Part shown: one piece after another, positions 1 through 5,603 of the stretch | How the letters are laid out: each line of letters begins with the position of its first letter | How positions within the stretch are numbered: position 1 is the stretch's first letter | NCBI GenBank assembly: GCA_024404475.1 | Contig: JAKSPV010000081.1 | Span: 1-6,728, forward strand | DNA from: Clostridia bacterium | GTDB lineage: Bacteria > Bacillota > Clostridia > Oscillospirales > CAG-272 | DNA: 6,728 nucleotides | Reading direction: 5' to 3' | Notes under the pieces: generated by a model | What the model was told of the DNA's origin: nothing | Seen by the model: only the letters and a program-made list of their open reading frames with translations | The model's database searches: none | Position numbers and translations under genes: made by a program

Positions 1-15
1 GGTCCGGCTGAAATC

Positions 16-44
16 ATTGTAGCCCACCGGAAAAAATTTGTCAA
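16..44 (-). promoter_or_regulatory. Consensus sigma-A promoter reading off the left edge
   Basis: On the minus strand there is a perfect -35 box TTGACA (39-44), a 17-nt spacer and the -10 box TACAAT (16-21). Transcription would run leftwards, so a divergent gene probably begins just outside the window. The box arrangement is almost the same as that of the alkD promoter, including a GC immediately before the -10 box. The sequence shows the boxes; activity is inferred. Confidence 0.75.
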
Positions 45-57
45 CCGATGCATGGAA

Positions 58-97
58 TTTTGCCGGGCAAAACGTTCTTTTTTTATTTTCGGCAAAA
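58..97. promoter_or_regulatory. Inverted repeats and T-tract in the divergent intergenic region
   Basis: TTTTGCC (58-64) and GGCAAAA (66-72) form a near-continuous palindrome. A second match, CGGCAAAA at 90-97, is the reverse complement of TTTTGCCG at 58-65. Between them lies a T-rich run (76-89). The site sits just upstream of the leftward promoter and upstream of the rightward one. It could be an operator, an A/T-rich UP-like element or a weak terminator. The short AT-rich stem and the absence of a gene ending here make the terminator reading least likely. Confidence 0.35.
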
Positions 98-112
98 AAT
101 ATGCGGTTTATC

Positions 113-144
113 TTGCAATTCGGAAAGATTTGGTATAGTATAAA
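113..144 (+). promoter_or_regulatory. Probable promoter of the LRR-cohesin-dockerin operon
   Basis: An extended -10-like element TGGTATAGT (131-139) overlaps TATAAA (139-144). The nearest -35 candidate is TTGCAA (113-118), 15 nt upstream of TATAGT or 17 nt upstream of TAGTAT (136-141). The exact register cannot be fixed by eye. A start near 146-150 would give a leader of about 40 nt before the ATG at 187. Confidence 0.45.
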
Positions 145-172
145 GATACAGTTTCCTTGTATTATTTTTTGC

Positions 173-177
173 GGAGG
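173..177 (+). promoter_or_regulatory. Ribosome binding site that sets the start at 187
   Basis: GGAGG lies 9 nt before the ATG at 187. The reading frame is open upstream to a TTG at 157, but that codon has no Shine-Dalgarno site, and starting there would put an unusual aromatic/basic extension before the signal peptide. The ATG at 187 is therefore preferred. Confidence 0.8.
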
Positions 178-186
178 TTTGACTAT

Positions 187-1392
187 ATGAAAAATCGCGT
201 TATGACCGTTCTTGCCGCCCTCCTCGCGGCTGCGGCTGTCGTTTCGGGCGCGGTCATTGTGAGCGCGGCGGATCCGGTATATACAGGCGATCTTGAATAT
301 ATATCGAACGGCGACGGCACGTGCGTTCTTTCCGGGATGGGTAGCTGCACCGAGGCCGTTATTTTTATACCCTCCGAATCTCCCGATGGCGACAAAGTGA
401 CCGCGATCGCCGCCGAAGCGTTTGCCGGCTCTGCCGTGACGGCAGTCGAGATCCCCGCCGGCGTCACCTCGATCGGTGACAACGCGTTCATGTACTGCGC
501 GGATCTTTCTTCCGTGACGATTCCCGAGGGCGTCACGGAGATCGGCAGCGGCGCTTTTTCTTATTGTTCTTCTCTTTCCGAAATCGTCCTTCCCGCGTCG
601 CTTGCCTCCCTTTTCGACGGCGCTTTTGAGGACTGCGACGTCCTTTCGTCCGTGACGTTCCTTTCCGCCGGTACCGTGATCGATCCCGGTGCCGTCCCCG
701 CGGGGACGAAGATCACCGCGCCTGCCGGCTCGACCGCCGAGGCGTACGCCGCCGCGAACGGCTGTGAGTTCGAGGCGCTGCCCGCCGGCTGCATCGTCGC
801 GACGGAGGCCCTGCGCGCGTTCCCCGGCAAGACGTTTTCTCTGCCGATCTCCCTCACCGGAAACCCCGGCATGAACTACCTGAAACTCCGCGTCACGTAT
901 GACGCTTCCGTGTTGGAACTGACCGGCGTCACCGCCGGCGACGTCTTCCCCGAAGGGCTCTTCCAGCCGAGCAGCGAGACGACGGCCGATCCGTACGTCC
1001 TCGTCTGGGGCTCTGCCGAAAACGTGACGGCGGACGGCACGCTCTGCACCCTGACCTTCACCGTGAAAGCCGATGCCGCGGACGCTGACACCTCCGTTAC
1101 CGTGGCTGTTGCCGAGTGCATCGACGAAACGGACGCCGAGGTCGCCGTGAGCGTCGCGTGCGGCGCGATCACCGTCAAATCCTACATCCCCGGCGACGTC
1201 AACGAGGACGGCCGCGTCAGCGGCGTTGACCTTACGCACCTTCTCCAGTACCTCGCGGATTGGCCGGACGTCGTGCTCCTTCCCGACGCGGCTGACGTGA
1301 CCGCCGACGGGCTCATCGACGGCAGAGACGTCACGCTCCTGCTCCAGTATCTCGCCGAATGGGACGTCGTCCTCGGCGTGCCCGAGAGCTGA
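187..1392 (+). CDS. Secreted BspA-type LRR protein with cohesin and C-terminal dockerin
   Basis: Exported surface protein of 401 residues. Residues 1-27 are a signal peptide (KNR, a hydrophobic stretch, then VSA before the cut). Residues about 60-197 are BspA-type (LRR_5) repeats: the 'AF' anchor recurs with F at 79, 101, 124 and 147, each followed by an I/V-P-x-x-V/L-x-x-I/L strand, and the array ends in the usual GSTAEAYA cap. Residues about 202-331 are a cohesin-like beta-sandwich (NPG at 226-228, D239, PYVLVW at 269-274, DGT at 283-285). Residues 335-393 are a type I-like dockerin with two calcium loops: D337, N339, D341, D348 and D370, T372, D374, D381, each followed by LLQYLA-D/E-W. Having both cohesin and dockerin, it could be an adaptor scaffoldin; the LRR part probably binds a ligand. 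The next gene starts 2 nt after its stop codon ends, so the two are probably cotranscribed and coupled. No catalytic module is visible. Domain calls are firm; partners are unknown. Confidence 0.9.
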   Translation: MKNRVMTVLAALLAAAAVVSGAVIVSAADPVYTGDLEYISNGDGTCVLSGMGSCTEAVIFIPSESPDGDKVTAIAAEAFAGSAVTAVEIPAGVTSIGDNAFMYCADLSSVTIPEGVTEIGSGAFSYCSSLSEIVLPASLASLFDGAFEDCDVLSSVTFLSAGTVIDPGAVPAGTKITAPAGSTAEAYAAANGCEFEALPAGCIVATEALRAFPGKTFSLPISLTGNPGMNYLKLRVTYDASVLELTGVTAGDVFPEGLFQPSSETTADPYVLVWGSAENVTADGTLCTLTFTVKADAADADTSVTVAVAECIDETDAEVAVSVACGAITVKSYIPGDVNEDGRVSGVDLTHLLQYLADWPDVVLLPDAADVTADGLIDGRDVTLLLQYLAEWDVVLGVPES

Positions 1393-1393
1393 C

Positions 1394-3046
1394 ATGAGAA
1401 AGATCATCCGCAGCGCCGCCGTCCTGGCGGCGCTCCTTGTATGGGCCTGTCTGTGCTGTTTTCCGGCGTCGGCGGGCGGCGGGAAGATCGCCGCAGCCGC
1501 GCCTGACGCGGCGGTCGATCACGGCGGCACGTTCACCGTGACGGTGTCGCTTGCGGCGAATCCGGGTGTCGCTTTTCTCCGGCTCGACGCGGACTACGAC
1601 CCGGCCGTATTGCGGCTGGAAAAAGCGGAAAACACGGGGCTTCTCGCCGGGATGTTCACGACGAGCAAATCGACCGACGCCCTGCCTTACGTTCTGACGT
1701 GGGCGAATGCGTCCGACTCGACCGGCGACGGGACCGTCGTAAAGCTGACCTTCTCCGTCCTTCCGGGCGCCGCGCCCGGTAAAACTTCGATCCGCATCAG
1801 CGCCGCCGACGCGAACAACGAAAAGCTCGAAAAGATCGACCTCGGCGAGGTGACCGTGACCGTCACCGTCGCCTGCACCGAGCACACCGGCGGCAAGGCG
1901 ACCTGCTCCGAACGGGCGGTCTGCTCCGTGTGCGGGCAGCCCTACGGCGAGCTCGGCAGCCACAAGTACGGCTCGTGGACGAAGGAGATCAAGGCGACCT
2001 GTACAGAAGCGGGCGTGCACGGCTATTACCGCTGCTCCGTCTGCGGGAAGTACTTCAACAGCAACAAGATCGAGATCTTCTCGCTCCCGATCGAGCCGCT
2101 TGGGCATAGCTTCAAATCCTACACTTACAACGGCGACGCCGACTGCACGCACGACGGCACCGAGACCGGCACGTGCTCGCGCTGCGGCGCGAAGGACACC
2201 CGGACGAAGGCGCGTTCCGCGCTCGGACACGATTACGGCAAGGCGTATCTCTCGGATGCTTCCGGCCACTGGCGCGTCTGCTCCCGCTGCGGAGGGAAGA
2301 CCGCGGCCGAGGCGCACGTTCCCGACTCGACCGGTACCCGCTGTTCCGTCTGCGGGTACGTATTCCCGGTGACGCCGCCGGTCGGACACGTCCATACGCT
2401 GTCGTTCGTTCCCGCCGTCCACGCGTCGTGCGACGCGGACGGCACCGCCGCGCATTACGTCTGCACCTCGTGCGGAAAACTCTTCCGCGATGCCGCCGGA
2501 ACGGCTGCTCTTAATGCCTCGGAGCTCCGCGTTCCCGCGGCAGGGCATACCTACGGCGCATATCAAACGACCGCCGACGGGCACGTTTACACTTGCTCCG
2601 CCTGCGGCGGGACGGTTACCGTCCCGCACACGTTCGGCGAGGACGGCAAATGCACCGAGTGCGGATTTGTCCGGCCGGACACGCCGCCCGGCGACGATAC
2701 CGACACCCCGCCTGCCGACGATCCCGACACCCCGGTACACGAGCACGCCTTCTCCGATCTCTGGTCTGCGAACCGCGACGCGCATTGGCACGAATGTCCC
2801 TGCGGCGAGCGCGTCGTCGTGAGCCCGCACACGCCCGGCCCCGCTGCCACGGCGACCTCGCCGCAGCTTTGCTCGGTGTGCGGATACGTCATCTCGCCGG
2901 CGACGGGCGGTGAAACAGAGCCCGCCCGACCCTCCGTCGATCCGATCCTCCTCGCTGTTGCCCTCGCGATGAGCTTTGCCGCCCTCGTCGAAGGCGCCGT
3001 CATCATCGTCCTCGTCTCCCGCGGGAGAAGGGGCGGCAAAGAATAA
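1394..3046 (+). CDS. Membrane-anchored cohesin protein with Cys-rich CxxCG repeats
   Basis: 550 residues. Residues 1-27 are a signal peptide ending ASA. Residues about 30-160 are a cohesin-like domain that aligns along its length with the one in the preceding gene (NPG at 56-58, D69, PYVLTW at 98-103, GDGT then LTF at 118-120). Residues about 161-500 carry ten Cys pairs, nine CxxCG and one CPCG: C177/180, 214/217, 261/264, 296/299, 317/320, 357/360, 401/404, 420/423, 468/470 and 493/496. They are set among GH-x-Y/F and 'ATCTEAG' segments typical of clostridial surface repeats. A Pro/Asp/Thr-rich linker spans 427-449. Residues about 515-541 form a single membrane helix followed by RGRRGGKE, so the C-terminus should be cytoplasmic. 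There is no LPxTG sorting motif. Only a weak Shine-Dalgarno site (GAGAG, 1384-1388) precedes the ATG, which fits translational coupling to the upstream gene. Likely role: surface receptor or anchor. The ligand is unknown, and the metal-binding or disulphide state of the Cys pairs cannot be read from sequence. Confidence 0.88.
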   Translation: MRKIIRSAAVLAALLVWACLCCFPASAGGGKIAAAAPDAAVDHGGTFTVTVSLAANPGVAFLRLDADYDPAVLRLEKAENTGLLAGMFTTSKSTDALPYVLTWANASDSTGDGTVVKLTFSVLPGAAPGKTSIRISAADANNEKLEKIDLGEVTVTVTVACTEHTGGKATCSERAVCSVCGQPYGELGSHKYGSWTKEIKATCTEAGVHGYYRCSVCGKYFNSNKIEIFSLPIEPLGHSFKSYTYNGDADCTHDGTETGTCSRCGAKDTRTKARSALGHDYGKAYLSDASGHWRVCSRCGGKTAAEAHVPDSTGTRCSVCGYVFPVTPPVGHVHTLSFVPAVHASCDADGTAAHYVCTSCGKLFRDAAGTAALNASELRVPAAGHTYGAYQTTADGHVYTCSACGGTVTVPHTFGEDGKCTECGFVRPDTPPGDDTDTPPADDPDTPVHEHAFSDLWSANRDAHWHECPCGERVVVSPHTPGPAATATSPQLCSVCGYVISPATGGETEPARPSVDPILLAVALAMSFAALVEGAVIIVLVSRGRRGGKE

Positions 3047-3054
3047 ACAAAAAT

Positions 3055-3085
3055 GCCTGCCGAAAGGGATCGGCAGGCGTTTTTT
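3055..3085. terminator. Bidirectional rho-independent terminator
   Basis: A 9-bp perfect stem (GCCTGCCGA at 3055-3063 with TCGGCAGGC at 3070-3078) encloses a 6-nt loop and is followed by GTTTTTT on the plus strand. On the minus strand the same stem is followed by ATTTTTGTTTATT. It lies between two convergent genes, 9 nt past the plus-strand stop codon, so it can end both transcripts. Confidence 0.92.
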
Positions 3086-3101
3086 ATTGTAAGAGGTCGT
3101 T

Positions 3102-3659
3102 TTATCGGATGAAGAGGGACTGGGCCGCGGGATCGTACGCCGACGCGCGGGCGTGGAGGATCAGCTCTTCGATGACGGCGAGGACTGCGATGCCGACGAC
3201 GGTGAAACTGATGACAGCGGTCGGAACGTCGCCCCAGAGGAGGAAATACGGCACGGTGAAGAGCGTCGCGCCGGTCGCCTTGTTGAGGTAAGTATGGAGC
3301 GAGGCGAAGCGGCGGAACTTCACGGCGGCGAAGGTGTAGCAGATCGCGCGGAGCACGAGGACGCCGGCGACGGCCGCCCAGATCCATTTGGGGAGCGCCT
3401 TGTAGAGCAGCGGGAACGTCTTGATGAGCATGACCGCGTGGAAGAGCAGGTCGGAAATGCTGTCAAGCTTCGCGCCGAACTCGGACGTCTGTCCGGTGGC
3501 GCGGGCGACGGGCCCGTCCACGGCGTCGGAGGCACCGCAGACCGTGTAAACGATATAGAACGCAAGTCCGGGCAGCGTCAGGAAGATCATGCAGACGGCG
3601 CCGATGAGCCGGAGCGCGGTGATGGCGTTCGGCCAGGTCAGAATGTCGGATCGCTTCAT
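3102..3659 (-). CDS. CDP-alcohol phosphatidyltransferase family protein
   Basis: Integral membrane enzyme of 185 residues, a usual length for the family. It is expected to move a phosphatidyl group from a CDP-activated lipid (normally CDP-diacylglycerol) to an alcohol in phospholipid synthesis. The complete family signature D-x2-DG-x2-AR-x8-G-x3-D-x3-D is present: D45, D48, G49, A52, R53, G62, D66, D70. These acidic residues bind the divalent metal and the CDP group. Hydrophobic helices occupy about 11-42, 72-86, 92-112, 131-142 and 147-168. A GAGAGG Shine-Dalgarno site lies 7 nt upstream of the ATG. The gene has its own promoter and ends at the shared terminator. Candidate products include PgsA-like phosphatidylglycerophosphate synthase and PssA-like phosphatidylserine synthase. 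The acceptor alcohol cannot be decided from this sequence, so no symbol is given. Confidence 0.9.
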   Translation of the reverse strand: MKRSDILTWPNAITALRLIGAVCMIFLTLPGLAFYIVYTVCGASDAVDGPVARATGQTSEFGAKLDSISDLLFHAVMLIKTFPLLYKALPKWIWAAVAGVLVLRAICYTFAAVKFRRFASLHTYLNKATGATLFTVPYFLLWGDVPTAVISFTVVGIAVLAVIEELILHARASAYDPAAQSLFIR

Positions 3660-3699
3660 GAGAACGCCTCTCTTTCCGTCAGATTTTTGTCCGCGCCGG

Positions 3700-3712
3700 G
3701 GAACTACGTTCC
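3700..3712 (-). promoter_or_regulatory. Small inverted repeat over the predicted transcription start
   Basis: GGAAC (3700-3704) and GTTCC (3708-3712) form a perfect 5-nt inverted repeat with a 3-nt centre. It directly abuts the -10 box (3713-3718) and spans the expected start of transcription of the phosphatidyltransferase gene, a typical place for a repressor site. It is short enough to be chance. The 3-nt spacing does not fit the LexA box of Bacillota (GAAC-N4-GTTC). Confidence 0.35.
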
Positions 3713-3741
3713 AGTATAAAGCAAAACGGGCCGATTGTCAA
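3713..3741 (-). promoter_or_regulatory. Consensus promoter of the CDP-alcohol phosphatidyltransferase gene
   Basis: On the minus strand: TTGACA (3736-3741), a 17-nt spacer, then TATACT (3713-3718), one mismatch from the ideal -10 box. The predicted start is near 3706, giving a leader of about 47 nt before the ATG at 3659. The -35 box overlaps the TGA stop (3738-3740) of the upstream TVP38 gene, so the gene can be expressed independently of the alkD-TVP38 transcript. Confidence 0.8.
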
Positions 3742-4466
3742 TCCTTTTGCCCGTCCGTTTTGCCGTTTGCGGCACGCTTTTTGCAGATGATCCGGTAGGT
3801 GAGGATGCCCGCGCCGCTGATGAGCAGCGTCACGGCGAAGACGATCACGGCGACGGTGTAGTTTTTCTCGCCGAGCGCGCTGCCGCCGATCGTCGAGGTG
3901 ACGACCGCGGGGATGCGCCCGACCGAGGAGATCAGGAGCCAGAGCCACGGGCTGATGTCGGTGAGCCCCGCGATGTAGCAGAGCAGATCCTTCGGCGTGC
4001 CGGGGCAGAGGAAAATCAGGAAATAGATGATGTTCCGGTTCGGCGTTGATTTCAGAAAGCTGACGCTGTCGATCTGCTCCTCGGAGAAGAACAGGCGCAC
4101 GAGGCGCATCCCGTAGCGGCGCACGAGGAAGAAGACGATCATGCTGCCGACGCTCGAGGCGAGGAGGCAGAGCACCGTGCCCTCGACGGCACCGAACGCG
4201 TAGCCGGCGACGATCTCGAACGGATCGCCGGGGATGAACGCGATGACGATCTGCACGAGCACCATGCCGACGTAGACGAGCCGGCCGGCGGCGCCTTTTT
4301 CTTCCACCCACGCGCGGAACGATTCCGGATCGCGGACGGCGTCGAGAAGCGGCTGCCCGACGAAAACGAGCAGAAGCGCCGTCACGGCGACGATCGCGGC
4401 GATGATCAGGATACCGCGGATCCGGCTCTGCCGCGTGACGGCAGAGGGCTGATCGGTCTGTTTCAT
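3738..4466 (-). CDS. TVP38/TMEM64 (VTT/DedA-superfamily) membrane protein
   Basis: 242-residue polytopic membrane protein. Hydrophobic segments lie at about 17-37, 62-92, 96-116, 145-168, 172-195 and 203-226, and the C-terminus is basic and charged. The VTT core is recognisable at about 68-190: F-I-PGDPFEI-AGYAFG-x3-G (77-96), S-x3-GS (104-109), F-x4-R-YG (112-119), then the second re-entrant motif CPGTPKD-x4-Y-AGL (154-168). Members of this superfamily are implicated in moving lipids, including undecaprenyl phosphate, across membranes; the substrate here is unknown. The chosen ATG has an AAAGAGGA Shine-Dalgarno site 4 nt upstream. An in-frame start at 4508 would add 14 polar residues without such a site. 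The gene lies 45 nt after alkD with no terminator between, so the two are probably cotranscribed. The neighbouring phospholipid-synthesis gene supports a lipid role but does not prove one. Confidence 0.88.
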   Translation of the reverse strand: MKQTDQPSAVTRQSRIRGILIIAAIVAVTALLLVFVGQPLLDAVRDPESFRAWVEEKGAAGRLVYVGMVLVQIVIAFIPGDPFEIVAGYAFGAVEGTVLCLLASSVGSMIVFFLVRRYGMRLVRLFFSEEQIDSVSFLKSTPNRNIIYFLIFLCPGTPKDLLCYIAGLTDISPWLWLLISSVGRIPAVVTSTIGGSALGEKNYTVAVIVFAVTLLISGAGILTYRIICKKRAANGKTDGQKD

Positions 4467-4470
4467 ATAA

Positions 4471-4478
4471 TCCTCTTT
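4471..4478 (-). promoter_or_regulatory. Ribosome binding site that sets the TVP38 start at 4466
   Basis: The minus strand reads AAAGAGGA here, 4 nt before the ATG at 4464-4466. No comparable site precedes the longer in-frame start at 4508, which would nearly abut the stop codon of the previous gene. Confidence 0.7.
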
Positions 4479-4511
4479 CCCGCCCGGAGTATTGCCCCGG
4501 TGCGGCACGGT

Positions 4512-5201
4512 TTATTCGGCCTTTTTGCGAATGAGCGTTCTGAGATACGCTTTCCGCCCGGCGGGGATGGCTCGGCTCTCGCACGCCTTGCGGATCGCCA
4601 GCCGGTGCGGCTCGTCCGCGATCCCGCTGCCTTCGATGAACGGCAGCCCGTCCTCGTACCGCTTCGTCAGAAGCGTCGCGAAGTACCAGCCGATCATCAT
4701 GTTGACGTAGTATTCCCCCGAACGGACGGCGGCGACTGCCGCCGGGTATTTCGCGTCGTACCGCTCGTCGAGGAAATGCGTTTGCAGCATCTCGATCGCG
4801 AAGCGGATGGTGTACGTCTCGCCGGAGGCGAGCCATTTGTCGATGTAGGGGAGGAGGCGTTCCGGCTCTTTTCCGAACACGCGCGGGGAGAGCTGGTCGC
4901 ACGTCGCCCAGTTGTCCACGAAGGGGAGAAACGCCTCGACCAGCGCGACGGCGCGGTCGAAATCGCGCACCTCGCCGATGAGGAACGAGTGGAGCTGGTT
5001 TTCGTCGAACGTCCCATGCGGGAGGTCGGCGAGGAAATCCCCGGCGTCGTTCTTCCATTCCTTTGCGAGGCGGCGGAGCGTCGGCGTGCGCACGCCGATG
5101 ATCTTCTCCGGCGGGATGTTCGTGATGATGCGCCGCTGGAACGCGGCGTAGGCCTCGTCACGCTCGGCTGTAAGCCGCGCGCGGATGTCGTCGGACGTCA
5201 T
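4512..5201 (-). CDS. alkD: AlkD-family DNA alkylation repair glycosylase
   Basis: Cytosolic all-helical (HEAT-like repeat) protein of 229 residues, close to the usual family length. AlkD enzymes excise bulky or cationic alkylated purines such as 3-methyladenine and 7-methylguanine without flipping the base. The residues known to matter in Bacillus cereus AlkD (W109, D113, R148, W187) have counterparts at W98, D102, R133 and W172: W98-x3-D102 sits in DNWATCD, R133 in TIRFAIEML and W172 in NMMIGWYF. The W98-D102 and R133-W172 spacings equal those in B. cereus AlkD. The early IGVRTP segment (35-40) is also typical. The start is well supported by a near-perfect Shine-Dalgarno site and a consensus promoter 27 nt upstream. 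It is the first gene of a likely two-gene transcript with the TVP38 gene, an unexplained partnership. No SOS- or Ada-type operator is evident upstream. Family assignment is firm; substrate range is inferred. Confidence 0.92.
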   Translation of the reverse strand: MTSDDIRARLTAERDEAYAAFQRRIITNIPPEKIIGVRTPTLRRLAKEWKNDAGDFLADLPHGTFDENQLHSFLIGEVRDFDRAVALVEAFLPFVDNWATCDQLSPRVFGKEPERLLPYIDKWLASGETYTIRFAIEMLQTHFLDERYDAKYPAAVAAVRSGEYYVNMMIGWYFATLLTKRYEDGLPFIEGSGIADEPHRLAIRKACESRAIPAGRKAYLRTLIRKKAE

Positions 5202-5204
5202 GCG

Positions 5205-5213
5205 ATCACCTCC
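5205..5213 (-). promoter_or_regulatory. Near-perfect ribosome binding site of alkD
   Basis: The minus strand reads GGAGGTGAT, complementary to the 16S anti-Shine-Dalgarno sequence over nine bases and 3 nt (7 nt from the GGAGG core) before the ATG at 5199-5201. It fixes the alkD start and predicts strong translation. Confidence 0.85.
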
Positions 5214-5227
5214 CGGATGTTTCCTCT

Positions 5228-5256
5228 ATTGTAGCAAATTCCGCGGGAAATGTCAA
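5228..5256 (-). promoter_or_regulatory. Consensus sigma-A promoter of alkD
   Basis: On the minus strand: TTGACA (5251-5256), a 17-nt spacer and TACAAT (5228-5233). Transcription should start near 5221, leaving a leader of only about 20 nt that holds the ribosome binding site. It should drive alkD and the TVP38 gene. Confidence 0.85.
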
Positions 5257-5489
5257 ATCGTGGAAGGGGGGGAGAAGAAACCTTTTTCAAAGGTTTTTCA
5301 CCCGGAGGGGGTGTACCCGGGGGGTAGGTGCTCCAGAGCGGGAGGGGAACGGTTTTTGTTAAGAGAAGAAGAGTTGGGGGCGGCTCACCCGCCGCGCTCC
5401 CTCACACCTCTTCTCTTAACGATCTCATCTCGTCTCCCCTTCGGCTGGGTGCCGTTGCCCGCTCGGAGCGGTACAGGAGAGGGGAGAAA

Positions 5490-5528
5490 GAGCAAAACAA
5501 AAGTGCAAGCCCGAACGACTTGCACTTT
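5490..5528 (-). terminator. Likely terminator of the dehydrogenase transcript
   Basis: On the minus strand a perfect 10-bp stem (AAAGTGCAAG with CTTGCACTTT, 9-nt loop) is followed by TGTTTTGCT. This is the only hairpin of the region followed by a T-rich tail in the direction of the dehydrogenase gene, whose stop codon is about 80 nt upstream. The tail is interrupted, so efficiency is uncertain. Confidence 0.55.
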
Positions 5529-5535
5529 CTGTATT

Positions 5536-5603
5536 GGTGATGCCGAAAAACTTATTAAGTTTTTCGGGGTCAAGGGGTGCTTTTGCAAAAGCACCCCTTG
5601 CGT
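5536..5603 (+). repeat. Intergenic repeat, copy A (two hairpins)
   Basis: The unit begins GGTGATGCCG (5536-5545). It continues as a perfect 11-bp hairpin, CCGAAAAACTT (5543-5553) with AAGTTTTTCGG (5557-5567), passes through TTTTCGGGGT (5561-5570), and ends in a perfect 30-nt palindrome (5571-5600) of the form CAAGGGGTGC-N10-GCACCCCTTG. A diverged copy in the same orientation lies at 6646-6705, beyond the dehydrogenase gene. No transposase or target duplication is seen. Confidence 0.65.

Noticed and set aside
58..90. Rho-independent terminator at TTTTGCC-G-GGCAAAA followed by T-rich sequence
   Set aside because: The stem is short and AT-rich with almost no loop, and the leftward promoter at 16-44 leaves no room for a plus-strand gene ending here. 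Kept only as a possible regulatory palindrome.
1331..2830. A 499-codon open frame on the minus strand opposite the two cohesin genes
   Set aside because: It is antisense to two clear coding regions, is arginine- and alanine-rich as expected for the shadow of GC-rich codons, and has no domain resemblance. The plus-strand frames carry signal peptides and recognisable domains.
3700..3712. LexA (SOS) box at GGAAC-N3-GTTCC
   Set aside because: The LexA box of Bacillota is CGAAC-N4-GTTCG with a 4-nt centre. Here the centre is 3 nt and the outer bases differ.
3153..3719. A 188-codon plus-strand frame opposite the phosphatidyltransferase gene
   Set aside because: Its composition is extreme in Glu, Gly, Arg and Asp, typical of an antisense shadow; the minus strand holds the full CDP-alcohol transferase motif.
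5385..5594. Possible small protein within the hairpin-dense intergenic region
   Set aside because: Its first codons are produced by the 30-nt palindrome itself, since the opposite strand begins with the same residues. It spans several inverted repeats and lacks a convincing ribosome binding site.
5278..5600. CRISPR array
   Set aside because: The repeats here are inverted hairpins of different sequence, not regularly spaced identical direct repeats with unique spacers, and no cas gene is present.
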